Source: Streptomyces pactum (GTDB taxonomy: Bacteria; Actinomycetota; Actinomycetes; Streptomycetales; Streptomycetaceae). Taken from it: a DNA stretch of 64,000 nucleotides. Shown here one piece after another: positions 15,413 through 23,883 of this stretch (positions are counted from its first letter, which is position 1; each line of letters opens with the position of its first letter). A program made the position numbers and the translations under genes. The notes under the pieces are model-generated. The model did not search any database. It saw only the letters and a program-made list of their open reading frames with translations, and was not told the DNA's origin. The stretch lies in the NCBI RefSeq assembly GCF_002005225.1, contig NZ_CP019724.1, positions 6,707,001-6,771,000 on the forward strand, written 5' to 3'.

Positions 15413-16900
15413 TCAGCCCAGTGCGGATGCGGCCCCCCTGAACACCAGACCGGCCCCGAGGACCACCACCACGAACGCCGTCCCGAGGGGAGCGGCCCGG
15501 CGCACCAGAGCGGCCCGCGGGCCCGACGCCCACCGGGGACGCCGCAGCAGGCGGCTCACACCACCGCCGAGCCGGACGACCGCGACACCGGCCGCGGTGA
15601 GGGTGAGGGCCAGCCCGACGCCGTACGCGACCACGAGGAGCAGGCCGAACCACGCCTGGCCGAGGGCCGCCGCGCCGACGAGCACCACCACGGCGGACGG
15701 GCTGGGCACGAGCCCGCCGGCGAAGCCGAGGAGGACCGTGCCGCGGAGGGTGGGGGCGGCGGGACGGGTGTGGGTGTGGGTGTGCGGGCCGTGAGTGTGT
15801 TCGTGTTCGTGTTCGCGTTCGTGGCTGTGGCTGTGGCTGTGGCTGTGGCTGTGGCCGTGCGCGTGGCCCCGGTCGCGGAGCGCGCGGCGCAGGAGGCCCG
15901 CGCCCGCCAGGGTCACGAGGACACCGCTGGCGACGCCGAGCCAGGCGACGACCGAGGGCGCGGCCGCCGAGCCCGCGGTGACCAGCAGGCCGAGGGCGAC
16001 CACACCCAGGGTGTGCGTGACCGTCACCGAGGCGGCCATCGGCAGGACGTCCTTCAGCCGGGCCCCGCCGCCCCGGGCGGCCGCGGTCGCCGCCATCAGC
16101 GTCTTGCCGTGGCCCGGGGCGAGCGCGTGCATCGCGCCCAGGACGACCGCGATGACGAGGGCGAGACCGGCGAAGCCGGGGGTGAGATCGCGGCGGGCGA
16201 CCAGGGAGTCCAGGGCACGGGTCCAGCGGTCGGCGCCGCGGGGCAGGACGGAGGCGGCGGGAGCGTCCGGCGCGTCCCGGCCCAGGGCGGGGCCGCCGGG
16301 CCGGGCACGCAGGGACGCGCTCGCGGTGTCGGCCGGGGAGTCGAGCGACTCCTTTGGGTAGCGGGTCAGTTCGCGCGAGGCCGAGGCCGTCGGCACGTCC
16401 GACGCGGTGAGCGTCGTACGGTCGCCGCGCGCGGTGATCTCCCGCCAGCCGGGCCCGGACGAGGCACCGGCGGCGCGGAAGCCGACGGCCGTCCCGGCCG
16501 ACTGCGGCAGCGGGGCGGTGAGCCGGCACTCCAGGCGCAGGGTGTCGAGCCCGGCCTGACCGGGCCGCACGCGTGCGTGGCTGTGCCGCGCGGTGAGGGC
16601 GACCGTACGGCCGTCGACGGTGAGTCGGCTGTCCCGGGCGGCCTTCTCGCAGCGCCGCCGGGCCCACTCGGCGATGCCGAGCCGTGCCACGTCGGGACCG
16701 GCCTGGGTCGCCGGGATCTCGGCGAGGTCCTCGACGTGGTCGACGCGGAGTTCGCCGGGGGCCACGACCAGGCCGTCGTAGCGGTTGACGGTGAAGTTGC
16801 CGAGCGGATGCGCGCTCGCGCCGGCCGCGGGGAGCAGGGCGAGGGCGCAGGCGGCGGTGAGGACGGCGGCGCCGCGCGCCAGTAGGCGGCGGGTACTCAA
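15413..16900 (-). CDS. NicO-family nickel/cobalt-type transporter with His-rich loop
   Basis: A 495-residue membrane protein. A signal peptide (ends GASAHP) is followed by an external domain of about 200 residues, then about six membrane helices of the NicO/RcnA type with the signature MHALAPGHGKTL. Between helices is a loop rich in His (HSHSHSHS and HEHEHEHTH runs), likely to bind divalent metal. Start is TTG at 16900, overlapping the TPR gene stop as TTGA, with GGAGG about 10 bp upstream. The large N-terminal extracytoplasmic domain is not found in RcnA; substrate and direction of transport are inferred only. Confidence 0.8.
   Translation of the reverse strand: MSTRRLLARGAAVLTAACALALLPAAGASAHPLGNFTVNRYDGLVVAPGELRVDHVEDLAEIPATQAGPDVARLGIAEWARRRCEKAARDSRLTVDGRTVALTARHSHARVRPGQAGLDTLRLECRLTAPLPQSAGTAVGFRAAGASSGPGWREITARGDRTTLTASDVPTASASRELTRYPKESLDSPADTASASLRARPGGPALGRDAPDAPAASVLPRGADRWTRALDSLVARRDLTPGFAGLALVIAVVLGAMHALAPGHGKTLMAATAAARGGGARLKDVLPMAASVTVTHTLGVVALGLLVTAGSAAAPSVVAWLGVASGVLVTLAGAGLLRRALRDRGHAHGHSHSHSHSHSHEREHEHEHTHGPHTHTHTRPAAPTLRGTVLLGFAGGLVPSPSAVVVLVGAAALGQAWFGLLLVVAYGVGLALTLTAAGVAVVRLGGGVSRLLRRPRWASGPRAALVRRAAPLGTAFVVVVLGAGLVFRGAASALG
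15797..15862. repeat. Hexanucleotide repeats coding the His-rich loop
   Basis: GTGTTC-type units followed by five GTGGCT units (plus-strand view), coding alternating His-Ser and His-Glu in the transporter loop. The 6-bp unit lets copy number change without a frameshift. Confidence 0.7.
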
Positions 16901-18375
16901 CGGGCCGCCTCCAGGTCCTTCAGTGCCGTACGGGCCTCGCGGGCGCCGAGCGGAGAGAAACCGGGGTTCAGGTCCAGTGCCGCCCGCAGATGGCGACGGG
17001 CGTCCTCGTCCCGCCCCACCGCCCGCTCGATGATGCCCAGATGGTGGAGGAAGGCGGCGTTGCGGTACCCCGTCGCCGTGGCCCGCCGGGCGTACGGCAA
17101 CGCCTCCGCGTCGCGGCCGCCGACGTGCAGTGCCCAGGCGAGGGCGTCCGCGGTGTGCACGGTGCGGCGGCGGTCCCACTCGGCGCGGGCCGCGCGCAGC
17201 GCCGCGTCCTTGTCGCCGTGGTCGGCGGCGGCGAGGGCGGTGTCCAGGCCGGCGTGGACACCGCCGGACCGGGCCAGCGCCGTCCACGCGTCGACGAGGG
17301 CGTACTGCTCGCGGGCCTTCGCCCGCTCCCCCCGCGCCTCGTACAGCTCGCCGAGCGCGACGAGCGGTCCGGGCAGCGGGGAGCGGGCGACGACGTCCTC
17401 CAGGTCCCTGACCGCACCCTCCCGGTCGCCGCGCGCGGCCTTCGCGCGGGCGCGGCCCTCCAGGGCGGGCAGATGGGTGTCGTCGGCGGCGAGGGCACGG
17501 GCGTAGTGGCGCAGGGCGGCCGGGTGGTCCCCCTGGTTCCACGCGAGCCGGCCCAACCGGGTGGCGACGTAGGCCACGTCGGCGGGGGAGGAGGCGCTCG
17601 CGAGGGCCCGCTCCAGCACCTGGCGCGCGGTGTCCACCTCGCCGCGCAGCTCGCGGACGTACGCGTACCGCGTGAAGACCGGGACGCCCGGCCGCCGGGT
17701 GTCGGCGGTGTCGGCGGCCCGTGCCGCGTCGTCGTAGCGGCCGAGTTCGACGAGGGCGTCGATGCGGGAGCACAGGGCGTGTTCGTTGTAGGGGTTCGCC
17801 TTCAGGGCCCGGTCGGCGTACGTCAGCGCGTCCGTGAAGTCGTGCCGGGCGGCGGCGAGGGCGGCGCGACCGGCCAGGGCCCGGTCGTTGCCGGGCTTCA
17901 GCTCCAGGGAGCGGTTCAGGGCCTTCTCGGCCCGCGGGTAGTGGGAGGGGTCGCCGTCGGTGCGGGCCTGTTCGACGTAGGCCAGTCCGAGGGCCGCCCA
18001 GCCGCCGAAGTCCCGCGGCTGGGAACGGAGCCGGGCCCGCAGTTCCGGGACACTCGTGTCCGGGCGGACGCCGGTCAGCGGCCCCGGCCCGTCCCCGGGC
18101 GCACCGGTCGCCACGACGCCACGACCGTCCCGTACTCCGTCGACGGCCACGGACCCCGCCGTCAGCGCCACGGCCAGCAGAGCGGCACACCCGGCGAAGC
18201 GCGAAGCCCGCCGCTGCCGCCCCACCGCGGCGAACCGCCGTATGCCGGACCGGCGCCGGCCGGCTTCGGCGGCCTCGGCGTCTTCCGACCCGCCCGCGTC
18301 CTCGGTCCCGGACGGGGGCCCGGGCTCCTCGGCCGGTTCGCTGTCCGGCGCACTGTCGTTCCTGTGCGGGGCCAT
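16897..18375 (-). CDS. Membrane-anchored TPR-repeat protein
   Basis: A 492-residue protein. A charged N-terminal tail is followed by one membrane helix (about 58-78) and then tandem TPR units from about residue 105 to the end, for example WAALGLAYVEQART, ALAGRAALAAARHDF and FLHHLGIIERAVGRDEDARRHL. TPR solenoids bind partner proteins, so this is probably a scaffold on the outer face of the membrane. Its stop overlaps the TTG start of the NicO gene, and the DUF4331 gene lies 147 bp upstream on the same strand. Confidence 0.85.
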   Translation of the reverse strand: MAPHRNDSAPDSEPAEEPGPPSGTEDAGGSEDAEAAEAGRRRSGIRRFAAVGRQRRASRFAGCAALLAVALTAGSVAVDGVRDGRGVVATGAPGDGPGPLTGVRPDTSVPELRARLRSQPRDFGGWAALGLAYVEQARTDGDPSHYPRAEKALNRSLELKPGNDRALAGRAALAAARHDFTDALTYADRALKANPYNEHALCSRIDALVELGRYDDAARAADTADTRRPGVPVFTRYAYVRELRGEVDTARQVLERALASASSPADVAYVATRLGRLAWNQGDHPAALRHYARALAADDTHLPALEGRARAKAARGDREGAVRDLEDVVARSPLPGPLVALGELYEARGERAKAREQYALVDAWTALARSGGVHAGLDTALAAADHGDKDAALRAARAEWDRRRTVHTADALAWALHVGGRDAEALPYARRATATGYRNAAFLHHLGIIERAVGRDEDARRHLRAALDLNPGFSPLGAREARTALKDLEAAR

Positions 18376-18522
18376 GCCTCTCCTCAGCGATCAAGCGGTC
18401 AAGCGGTGCCGGCGGTACCGGCGGTGCAAGCGACGGACGGAAGACGTGCGTGGGAAGCGGAGGCGGCGCGACCCGCCGTGGGGGAGGGGAAGGGAGCGGG
18501 CCGCGCCGGTCGGTGGGGCCGG

Positions 18523-20067
18523 TCAGTAGGCCCGGCCTCGCATGCGGCGCCACCACGCCAGGGCGCCGCCGATCAGCAGGATGCCGACGGCCCCGGCGCC
18601 CGCGGAGGCGGCGATGAGGGTCGTGTCGTCGGCGTCGGCCGGCCGCAGCGCGTCGCCCAACTGGTTGCGCACGCCGTTGCCCTCGCCGGTGCCGTCGGCG
18701 AGCGGGCCGCGTGAACCCTCGGTCGGGTTCGCCACGTACGGGAAGGCCTTCCCGAACTCCTTGTCGTTGGCGTCGACCGCGTCGCCCAGGTCGTTCGGGG
18801 CACCGACCAGCTCACCCTCGACCACCTGGAGCGCGGCGTCGAGCACGTCGTCGGTCAGCCTGCGCCCGTTGGGGAAGCCCGCGTTGTCGCCGTCGAGGAC
18901 GCCGAGACGTCCGGGCTCGGCGGCCGGTGCGACGGAGGTGTTCAGGCGTAGCTGCTCGGAGGGGGTGACGTGGGGCGGCCGGTTGAGGTCCTCGACGCCC
19001 TTGAGGAACACGTCGACGAGGTCGTCGCGCGGCTCGGCGGGCGCCTCGATCTCGTAGATCGCCTCGATCTCGTAGATCGCCTCGATGAGCTTCGGCAGCT
19101 CGGGATGGGTGACGTTCCGCAGGAACCGCGCGTCGTCCGCGGGTGCGGACGCGTTGAAGGTGTCCTTGTCCTTCAGCGGGTTGACGACCTCGTTCACCAG
19201 CGGGTTGCCGAGCCGCGAGACCTGGGTGAACTCGCCCTGGGCGTTCTTGCGCCGCGTGGTCGACCAGATGCCCACGACCGGCTGCTCCGCCGACTCCACG
19301 ATCATGTCGGTCGGGACCTGGAGGGCGATCGAGTTGACGTTGTACCCCGCGAGGGTGTCGTTTCCGACCTCGGACAGGTTCCCGCCGTACAGCAGGTCGA
19401 AGACGCGCAGATCCAGGAAGAACGGGTCGTCGGCCTGCCCCGCGAACGTCTTCGCCCCGCCGGCCAGCTCGTGGACCGCCTGGTCACGCAGAGCCCCGTA
19501 GTCCGGCATCGACGCCTTGCCGACGTTCGACGGTGCCACCGGCACCTCGTGGGCGATCGTCGTCCGGGACTCCTCCTTCCCCTCGTGCAGCTTGATGAGG
19601 TCGATGTCGTAGGTCTGGGTGATGTTGAGGTCCGGGTCGTCGAGGCTGGTGACGGGGCCCGTGTTGTAGAGGAACGTCTTGTCGTTCTTCGTGTGCGTGG
19701 TGAACGTGTACCGGAACACCAGGTCGTCCTGCGCGTCGCCGTCGTTGTCGACGTGGAGGTCGTACTGGGCGTCCTGCGCGAAGGTGAAGAAGTTCGGCCC
19801 GCCGGCCGGTTCCTCGAACGGGATCCAGTTGGCGACGAGCGTCGTGGTGTCCGGCCGGTCCGGGCTCACGAAGGCGTACAGATCCGTGTTGTCGTACTGC
19901 GGGTTCCCCGATATCAGCGGGGCCTCCCGGTGGCTGGAGGCGGACGCCGCCCCCGGTTCCAGCGCGGTCACGCCGGCGGCCGCGAGCCCTCCGGCGGCCA
20001 GCGCGCCGCAGACCAGCGTGGCGACGCCCCGGCGCCGTGCGCCACCGCTTCCGGAGATAGGTGTCAT
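18523..20067 (-). CDS. DUF4331 exported protein with C-terminal membrane anchor
   Basis: A 514-residue DUF4331 protein. The signal peptide (about 1-42) ends before SSHREAPLISGNPQYDNTD, the diagnostic N-terminus of the family, followed by LYAFVSPDRPDTTTLVANWI. One hydrophobic helix (TLIAASAGAGAVGILLIGGA) and a basic tail close the protein, so it is anchored with its domain outside. Biochemical role is unknown. An in-frame 18-bp duplication gives a repeated IYEIEA segment. It lies divergent from the ECF sigma gene with a 22-bp repeat array between them. The start ATG 20067 is chosen from the signal peptide. Confidence 0.85.
   Translation of the reverse strand: MTPISGSGGARRRGVATLVCGALAAGGLAAAGVTALEPGAASASSHREAPLISGNPQYDNTDLYAFVSPDRPDTTTLVANWIPFEEPAGGPNFFTFAQDAQYDLHVDNDGDAQDDLVFRYTFTTHTKNDKTFLYNTGPVTSLDDPDLNITQTYDIDLIKLHEGKEESRTTIAHEVPVAPSNVGKASMPDYGALRDQAVHELAGGAKTFAGQADDPFFLDLRVFDLLYGGNLSEVGNDTLAGYNVNSIALQVPTDMIVESAEQPVVGIWSTTRRKNAQGEFTQVSRLGNPLVNEVVNPLKDKDTFNASAPADDARFLRNVTHPELPKLIEAIYEIEAIYEIEAPAEPRDDLVDVFLKGVEDLNRPPHVTPSEQLRLNTSVAPAAEPGRLGVLDGDNAGFPNGRRLTDDVLDAALQVVEGELVGAPNDLGDAVDANDKEFGKAFPYVANPTEGSRGPLADGTGEGNGVRNQLGDALRPADADDTTLIAASAGAGAVGILLIGGALAWWRRMRGRAY
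19043..19086. repeat. 18-bp in-frame tandem duplication in DUF4331 gene
   Basis: GCCTCGATCTCGTAGATC at 19043-19060 is repeated exactly at 19061-19078, and the first 8 bp recur at 19079-19086. It duplicates six residues (IYEIEA-type). Confidence 0.9.
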
Positions 20068-20162
20068 GCCGTCCGTCCTCTGTGCCGATGTGCCGACTTC
20101 CCTGACGCACCGGCATTCGGAGCGCTCCCGGACCCGGATTGGTCGAACCCGGGAAAAGGCCC

Positions 20163-20271
20163 GGAACGAGCCCGCGAGGGACCAGGAACGAGCCCGCGAG
20201 GCGCCCGGAACGAGCCCGCGAGGGACCAGGAACGAGCCCGGAGGGCCCCGGAACGAGCCCGCGAGGGACCC
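20163..20271. repeat. 22-bp tandem repeat array before the sigma gene
   Basis: Five copies with core GGAACGAGCCCGCGAGG start at 20163, 20185, 20207, 20229 and 20250; the spacing is 22, 22, 22 and 21 bp, about two helix turns. The fourth copy has lost CG. The array fills the middle of the 348-bp gap between the divergent DUF4331 and sigma genes, where the promoters of both must lie. I see no other gene in that gap. Confidence 0.85.
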
Positions 20272-20415
20272 GGACTCCGATTCCGCCGCCAACACGTGGC
20301 CGGCCGGCCCGCGTTTTCCGCCCGCTGATCCGTAACCACTGCGGAGGGCGTGCCGCCGCGCGCCCGGCGGTGACGTGGACGGGCCGGGCACGGCCCGCGG
20401 GGAGAGGGGGACCGG

Positions 20416-20958
20416 GTGGAGGCGGACGAGCTGCTGATGCTCGTGGCGGACGGCGACCAGAAGGCCTTCGAGGAGCTGTACGGGCTGGTCTCCGGGCCGG
20501 TGTTCGGACTCGTACGGCGCGTGGTGCGCGACCGGGCCCAGTCGGAGGAGGTGGCGCAGGAGGTGCTGCTCGAACTCTGGCGGTCCGCCGCGCGGTTCGA
20601 CCCGCGCCGGGGGAGCGCCCTGTCCTGGATCCTCACCGTCGCCCACCGCCGCGCCGTCGACCGGGTGCGCAGCGCCCGTGCGGCCGGTGAACGCGAGCAG
20701 CGCGAGGCCCGCCGCGCCCACCACCCCGCTTTCGACCAGGTCTCGGAGGAGGTCGAGGCGGGTCTGGAACGCGAGTGGGTGCGCCGCTGCCTGGACCGGC
20801 TGACCGCACTGCAGCGGCAGTCGGTCACCCTCGCCTACTACGACGGCTACACCTACCGGGAAGTGGCCGAGCGCCTCTCCCTTCCGCTGGGCACGGTGAA
20901 GACACGCATGAGAGACGGACTCAACCGCCTGCGCGACTGCCTGGGAGGTGTCGCATGA
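20416..20958 (+). CDS. ECF sigma factor, SigK-like
   Basis: A 180-residue ECF sigma. Region 2 covers about residues 20-90 (SEEVAQEVLLELWRSAARFD, SALSWILTVAHRRAVDRVR) and region 4 about 120-175 (LDRLTALQRQSVTLAYYDGY, EVAERLSLPLGTVKTRMRDG). Sequence and partner fit the SigK/ECF19 group. GTG start with a purine-rich RBS. The ATG of its anti-sigma gene overlaps its stop (ATGA), so the two are co-translated. Likely targets are itself and the divergent DUF4331 gene. Confidence 0.88.
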   Translation: MEADELLMLVADGDQKAFEELYGLVSGPVFGLVRRVVRDRAQSEEVAQEVLLELWRSAARFDPRRGSALSWILTVAHRRAVDRVRSARAAGEREQREARRAHHPAFDQVSEEVEAGLEREWVRRCLDRLTALQRQSVTLAYYDGYTYREVAERLSLPLGTVKTRMRDGLNRLRDCLGGVA

Positions 20959-21767
20959 GCCTCTTCGGCCGGCTGCCGCGCCGCGGCGACCTCCACTCGC
21001 TCGCCGCCCCCTACGCCCTGGACGCCCTGGAAGGAGCCGAACGGGTCCGCTTCGAACGGCACCTGGACGGATGCGACCGCTGCGCCGCCGAGGTGCGGGC
21101 GCTGTCCGAGGACGCCGTCCGGCTGGCCTGGTCCACGGCCGCCCCGGCGCCGGCCGCCCTGCGGGAGCGGGTCCTGGCCGCCGTCCGCGGCACTCCGCAG
21201 GAGCCGGCGCCCGGGCGGGGGCCCGCGCGCCGGCTGCCGCCGCATGTGTGGGGTGTACAGCCGCCGCCGGAGCGCTCCCGCGCGTCCCGGCCGCGCCCCC
21301 TGCTCGTGCCCTTCGCCACGGCGACGGCCGCCGCGGCGCTCGTGGTCGCCTCGCTCTTCGCCGTGCAGGCGGACCGCACGCGGGACGAGCTGGACGCCGC
21401 GCGCGACCGGGCGCGTGAGATCGCCCACGTTCTGGCCGCTCCGGACGCCCGCGCGACGAGCGGCGAGGACGCCCGGGGCCGCGGCATCGGAGTTGTCGCC
21501 TCCGCGTCCGAGGGGCGCGCGGTCGTCACCCTGAGCGGGTACGGCGAGCCGTCCGGCGACCGCGTGCACCAACTGTGGCTCATGCGCCCCGGCGCCGTGC
21601 CGCGCTCCCTCGGGCTGTTCGACGGCGACGAGCCCCTGGTCGCCTCCGCCCTGGACCGGTCCGCCACGTCACTGGCGGTGACGGTCGAGCCCGACGGGGG
21701 CTCGGCCCGGCCGACGAGCAGACCGGTTGTCCAACTCACCCTGGGATCTGTCGGATTCGGAGAGTAA
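20955..21767 (+). CDS. Membrane anti-sigma factor, RskA-like
   Basis: A 270-residue regulator. The N-terminal zinc anti-sigma (ZAS) domain has HLDGCDRC (HxxxCxxC), binding the sigma factor. A Pro/Arg-rich linker is followed by one membrane helix (about 114-133, ATATAAAALVVASLFAV) and an external RskA C-terminal domain (DRVHQLWLMRPGAVPRSLGL). Release of the sigma would follow stepwise proteolysis, as for M. tuberculosis RskA. ATG 20955 overlaps the sigma stop; longer readings overlap the sigma gene and are rejected. Confidence 0.88.
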   Translation: MSLFGRLPRRGDLHSLAAPYALDALEGAERVRFERHLDGCDRCAAEVRALSEDAVRLAWSTAAPAPAALRERVLAAVRGTPQEPAPGRGPARRLPPHVWGVQPPPERSRASRPRPLLVPFATATAAAALVVASLFAVQADRTRDELDAARDRAREIAHVLAAPDARATSGEDARGRGIGVVASASEGRAVVTLSGYGEPSGDRVHQLWLMRPGAVPRSLGLFDGDEPLVASALDRSATSLAVTVEPDGGSARPTSRPVVQLTLGSVGFGE

Positions 21768-21882
21768 TCGTCAACCCCCCTACGGGGAAGGTGAATCCTG
21801 TGACCGCGATACACGCATGCCGTACCGGGGCGATAGGGTTACTCTGCCCGGGCCGGGTGGACTCGTACGGGTGGGGAGTGAC

Positions 21883-22152
21883 ATGGAACAGATAACGGTG
21901 CGCAGCAGGGCAAGGGTCCCTGCGATCACGTGCGGAAGCAGCGCGACCAGCTCGCGTCTCGACCGCCATCTCGCGGTGCTCGGAGGGCCTGCCCTCCCGC
22001 AACGGGAGACGGTGGAGGCGACGTCGCTGATGCGCGAGCTGACCGCGCGGGAGCCCGCGCACAAGCGCAGCAGCAGGGGCGCCAGGGTGCGCCGGGTCTC
22101 GCTGTTCGCGCCACTGCGCCGACTGCGCCGCTCGCTTTTCGGCGGCAACTGA
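21883..22152 (+). CDS. Small basic protein of unknown function
   Basis: An 89-residue protein starting MEQITVRSRARVPAITCGSS, with a basic C-terminus (VRRVSLFAPLRRLRRSLFGGN) that could form an amphipathic helix. It has one cysteine and no signal peptide. ATG 21883 follows GGGGAGTG, a fair RBS; a TAGGGT hexamer about 50 bp upstream may be a -10. I do not recognise a domain. The strong Arg content and good codon bias argue for a real gene. Confidence 0.6.
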   Translation: MEQITVRSRARVPAITCGSSATSSRLDRHLAVLGGPALPQRETVEATSLMRELTAREPAHKRSSRGARVRRVSLFAPLRRLRRSLFGGN

Positions 22153-22261
22153 GGCCCGCGCGCCGGCGGTCACACCGACCCGGCGCGGCGCCGCGCACCC
22201 GTCCGTCATCCCCACGGCACGCAGCGGCGCCCCGGTGTGCTCCCGAGCGCGGGTAATCCCC

Positions 22262-22338
22262 CGTACGCCCGTCCCCGTTCGTACGCGCGCTCCTCCCGTA
22301 CGTCCTTTCTCCCGTACGTCCGTTTCTCTCGTACGTCC
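22262..22338. repeat. Phased CGTACG motifs
   Basis: CGTACG occurs at 22262, 22280, 22297, 22313 and 22330 (spacing 16-18 bp), the last three as CGTACGTCC followed by pyrimidine-rich spacers. It is in the gap after the 89-residue gene; no gene reads through convincingly. Confidence 0.7.
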
Positions 22339-22483
22339 GTCGCGCCGACTCCGCCCGGCGTCACGCGCACCGGACCGCTCAGCCCTCCCCGCGCGCGTAC
22401 CGGCGCACGGCGGGCGGGGACGAACACCGCCGGCAGCACCGCGCGCCCGTTCGCCGCCCTGGTCCGAGGAGCGGGAGAACGCC

Positions 22484-22819
22484 ATGCGCATCGCCTACCC
22501 GGGCCGGCAGGTCGCGAGCGGCGCCTACCCGCGGCCGGCGGCGTCCTTCGCCGAGGACGCCGGTCCGATCGACCTGGAGGCGGTCTTCGAACGGGCGCTG
22601 ACGCGGTTGCTGGGCGGGTTCGCCCGAGCCGGGGCCCGCCTTGCCCGGTCATCCGGGCGTAAGGCCTGCCGGGCCTGCCGACGAGAGGGTGACGGGGGGC
22701 CTACAGCAGCGCGAGCTGCCCCTCCGGCCCCTCCTCCCGGCCGTCCAGGACGGAGGCCGGCCGACGGGCCGCCGGGGGCACCGGCAGTACACCCGCCTCG
22801 CGCAGCTCGGCCGACGTGA
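22484..22819 (+). CDS. Doubtful small protein
   Basis: A 111-residue frame beginning MRIAYPGRQVASGAYPRPAA, preceded by GAGGAGCGGGAGAACGCC, an acceptable RBS. The first 45 residues have good codon usage and an acidic helix (LEAVFERALTRLLGG). The rest is low-complexity Ala/Pro/Arg and runs 119 bp antisense into the end of the 'type ISP' gene. The true product may be shorter or the gene decayed. No function assigned. The remaining 22153-22700 DNA holds only the CGTACG array. Confidence 0.35.
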   Translation: MRIAYPGRQVASGAYPRPAASFAEDAGPIDLEAVFERALTRLLGGFARAGARLARSSGRKACRACRREGDGGPTAARAAPPAPPPGRPGRRPADGPPGAPAVHPPRAARPT

Positions 22820-23861
22820 TCTCGTCCGTCACGGTCAGTTCCCGGCACCGCGGCCGCACCTCGGCGAGCAGGGCGAGGACCGTGATCAGTTCCAGCAGCT
22901 CGGACGTCCAGGCCTGCGGCCAGGTGGCCGGGCGGATCGCCGCCAGTGTGCCCGGCTCGCCCTCGGCGGCGCGGGCCGCGAACCACTGCTCCAGCACCCG
23001 TGCGCCGCCCACCTCGAAGTCCCAGGCGCCGGGCGGCACGGGGGAGACGCGGCCCTCGTCCAGGTACAGGGCCTCCTCGTCCCGGTCGTAGCGCAGGGTC
23101 AACGGGCGCGCGGGCAGCGGGGCGCGGACGTACGGGCGACGGCCGCCGGGCAGTCTGGGGCGCTCGCCGTCGCGGCGCATCAGCCAAAGGACGCGCCGGC
23201 CCAGGCCCACCCCGCGCTCCCACAGCGCGGGGTCCGCGGTGAGCGGCACCAGGGAGTCCTCCCGCACGGTCGCCACCGCCCAGGCCAGCACGTCCACCGG
23301 CTCCGGACGTCGGCCGAGCCGGGCGGCCAGGTGGTCCAGGAGACCGGGGGCCAGGTTCGGCTCCGCGCCGCCGGGGCGTCGGTACAGCGGGCGCACCCGG
23401 GTCCCGCCGAGCAGTGGCAGCCGCGAGGTGGCGACCAGCAGGGGAGGGCCTGCGGCGCCGGGCGCCGCCGCCACGAAGACCTGCCGTTCGTCCGCCACCC
23501 GCCACAGCTCCGGACGGGCCGCGTCGATCAGCCGGTGGTCGGGAATCAGCCATTGCTCGTCGAAGGGCGCGCGCAGCACACGGACCGGTTCCGGACACGG
23601 CCCCGAGGCGCGCGCCAGCCTCTCGGTGCCACCCGACCCGCCCGGCAGCCGCCCGACCGCCGTGTGCGGTGTCCGCGAGCGCGTCGGCTCGAACAGGGCC
23701 TCGCGGTCGGGGCCCTCGGCCTTGACCAGAGTGTTCCAGCGGGCTTTGAGGGACGCCGCGTCGGGCGCCGTCGGCCACCCCCGGCCGAGCCGCGGCGGTG
23801 CGACGGACCACGGCATGAGGTCCGCCAGCGGCGGAGCGTCGTCGTGCGTCACGCTGGGCAT
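22701..23861 (-). CDS. Orphan 'type ISP' restriction/modification C-terminal-like protein
   Basis: A 386-residue protein. It is the kind annotated in Streptomyces as a type ISP restriction/modification enzyme and matches only the C-terminal target-recognition/coupler part of those enzymes: PEPVRVLRAPFDEQWLIPDHRLIDAARPELW, LYRRPGGAEPNLAPGLL and LTLRYDRDEEALYLDEGR are the recognisable blocks (given by key parts at about residues 75-285). No methyltransferase NPPY motif, helicase or nuclease is present here or nearby, so restriction activity is unlikely. ATG 23861 gives the usual MPSVTHDDAPPL start. An ATG at 23894 would overlap the GntR gene end and couple the two. Confidence 0.7.
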   Translation of the reverse strand: MPSVTHDDAPPLADLMPWSVAPPRLGRGWPTAPDAASLKARWNTLVKAEGPDREALFEPTRSRTPHTAVGRLPGGSGGTERLARASGPCPEPVRVLRAPFDEQWLIPDHRLIDAARPELWRVADERQVFVAAAPGAAGPPLLVATSRLPLLGGTRVRPLYRRPGGAEPNLAPGLLDHLAARLGRRPEPVDVLAWAVATVREDSLVPLTADPALWERGVGLGRRVLWLMRRDGERPRLPGGRRPYVRAPLPARPLTLRYDRDEEALYLDEGRVSPVPPGAWDFEVGGARVLEQWFAARAAEGEPGTLAAIRPATWPQAWTSELLELITVLALLAEVRPRCRELTVTDEITSAELREAGVLPVPPAARRPASVLDGREEGPEGQLALL

Positions 23862-23883
23862 CGTACGACGGGGCGCCGGGGCC

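Noticed and set aside
9509..16900. Natural-product biosynthetic cluster
   Set aside because: No PKS, NRPS, terpene synthase or RiPP genes; the glycosyltransferases and kinase fit core envelope functions.
15413..18556. 1047-codon single gene
   Set aside because: The frame continues upstream through the TPR gene in a different frame; NicO similarity and a TTG with RBS start at 16900.
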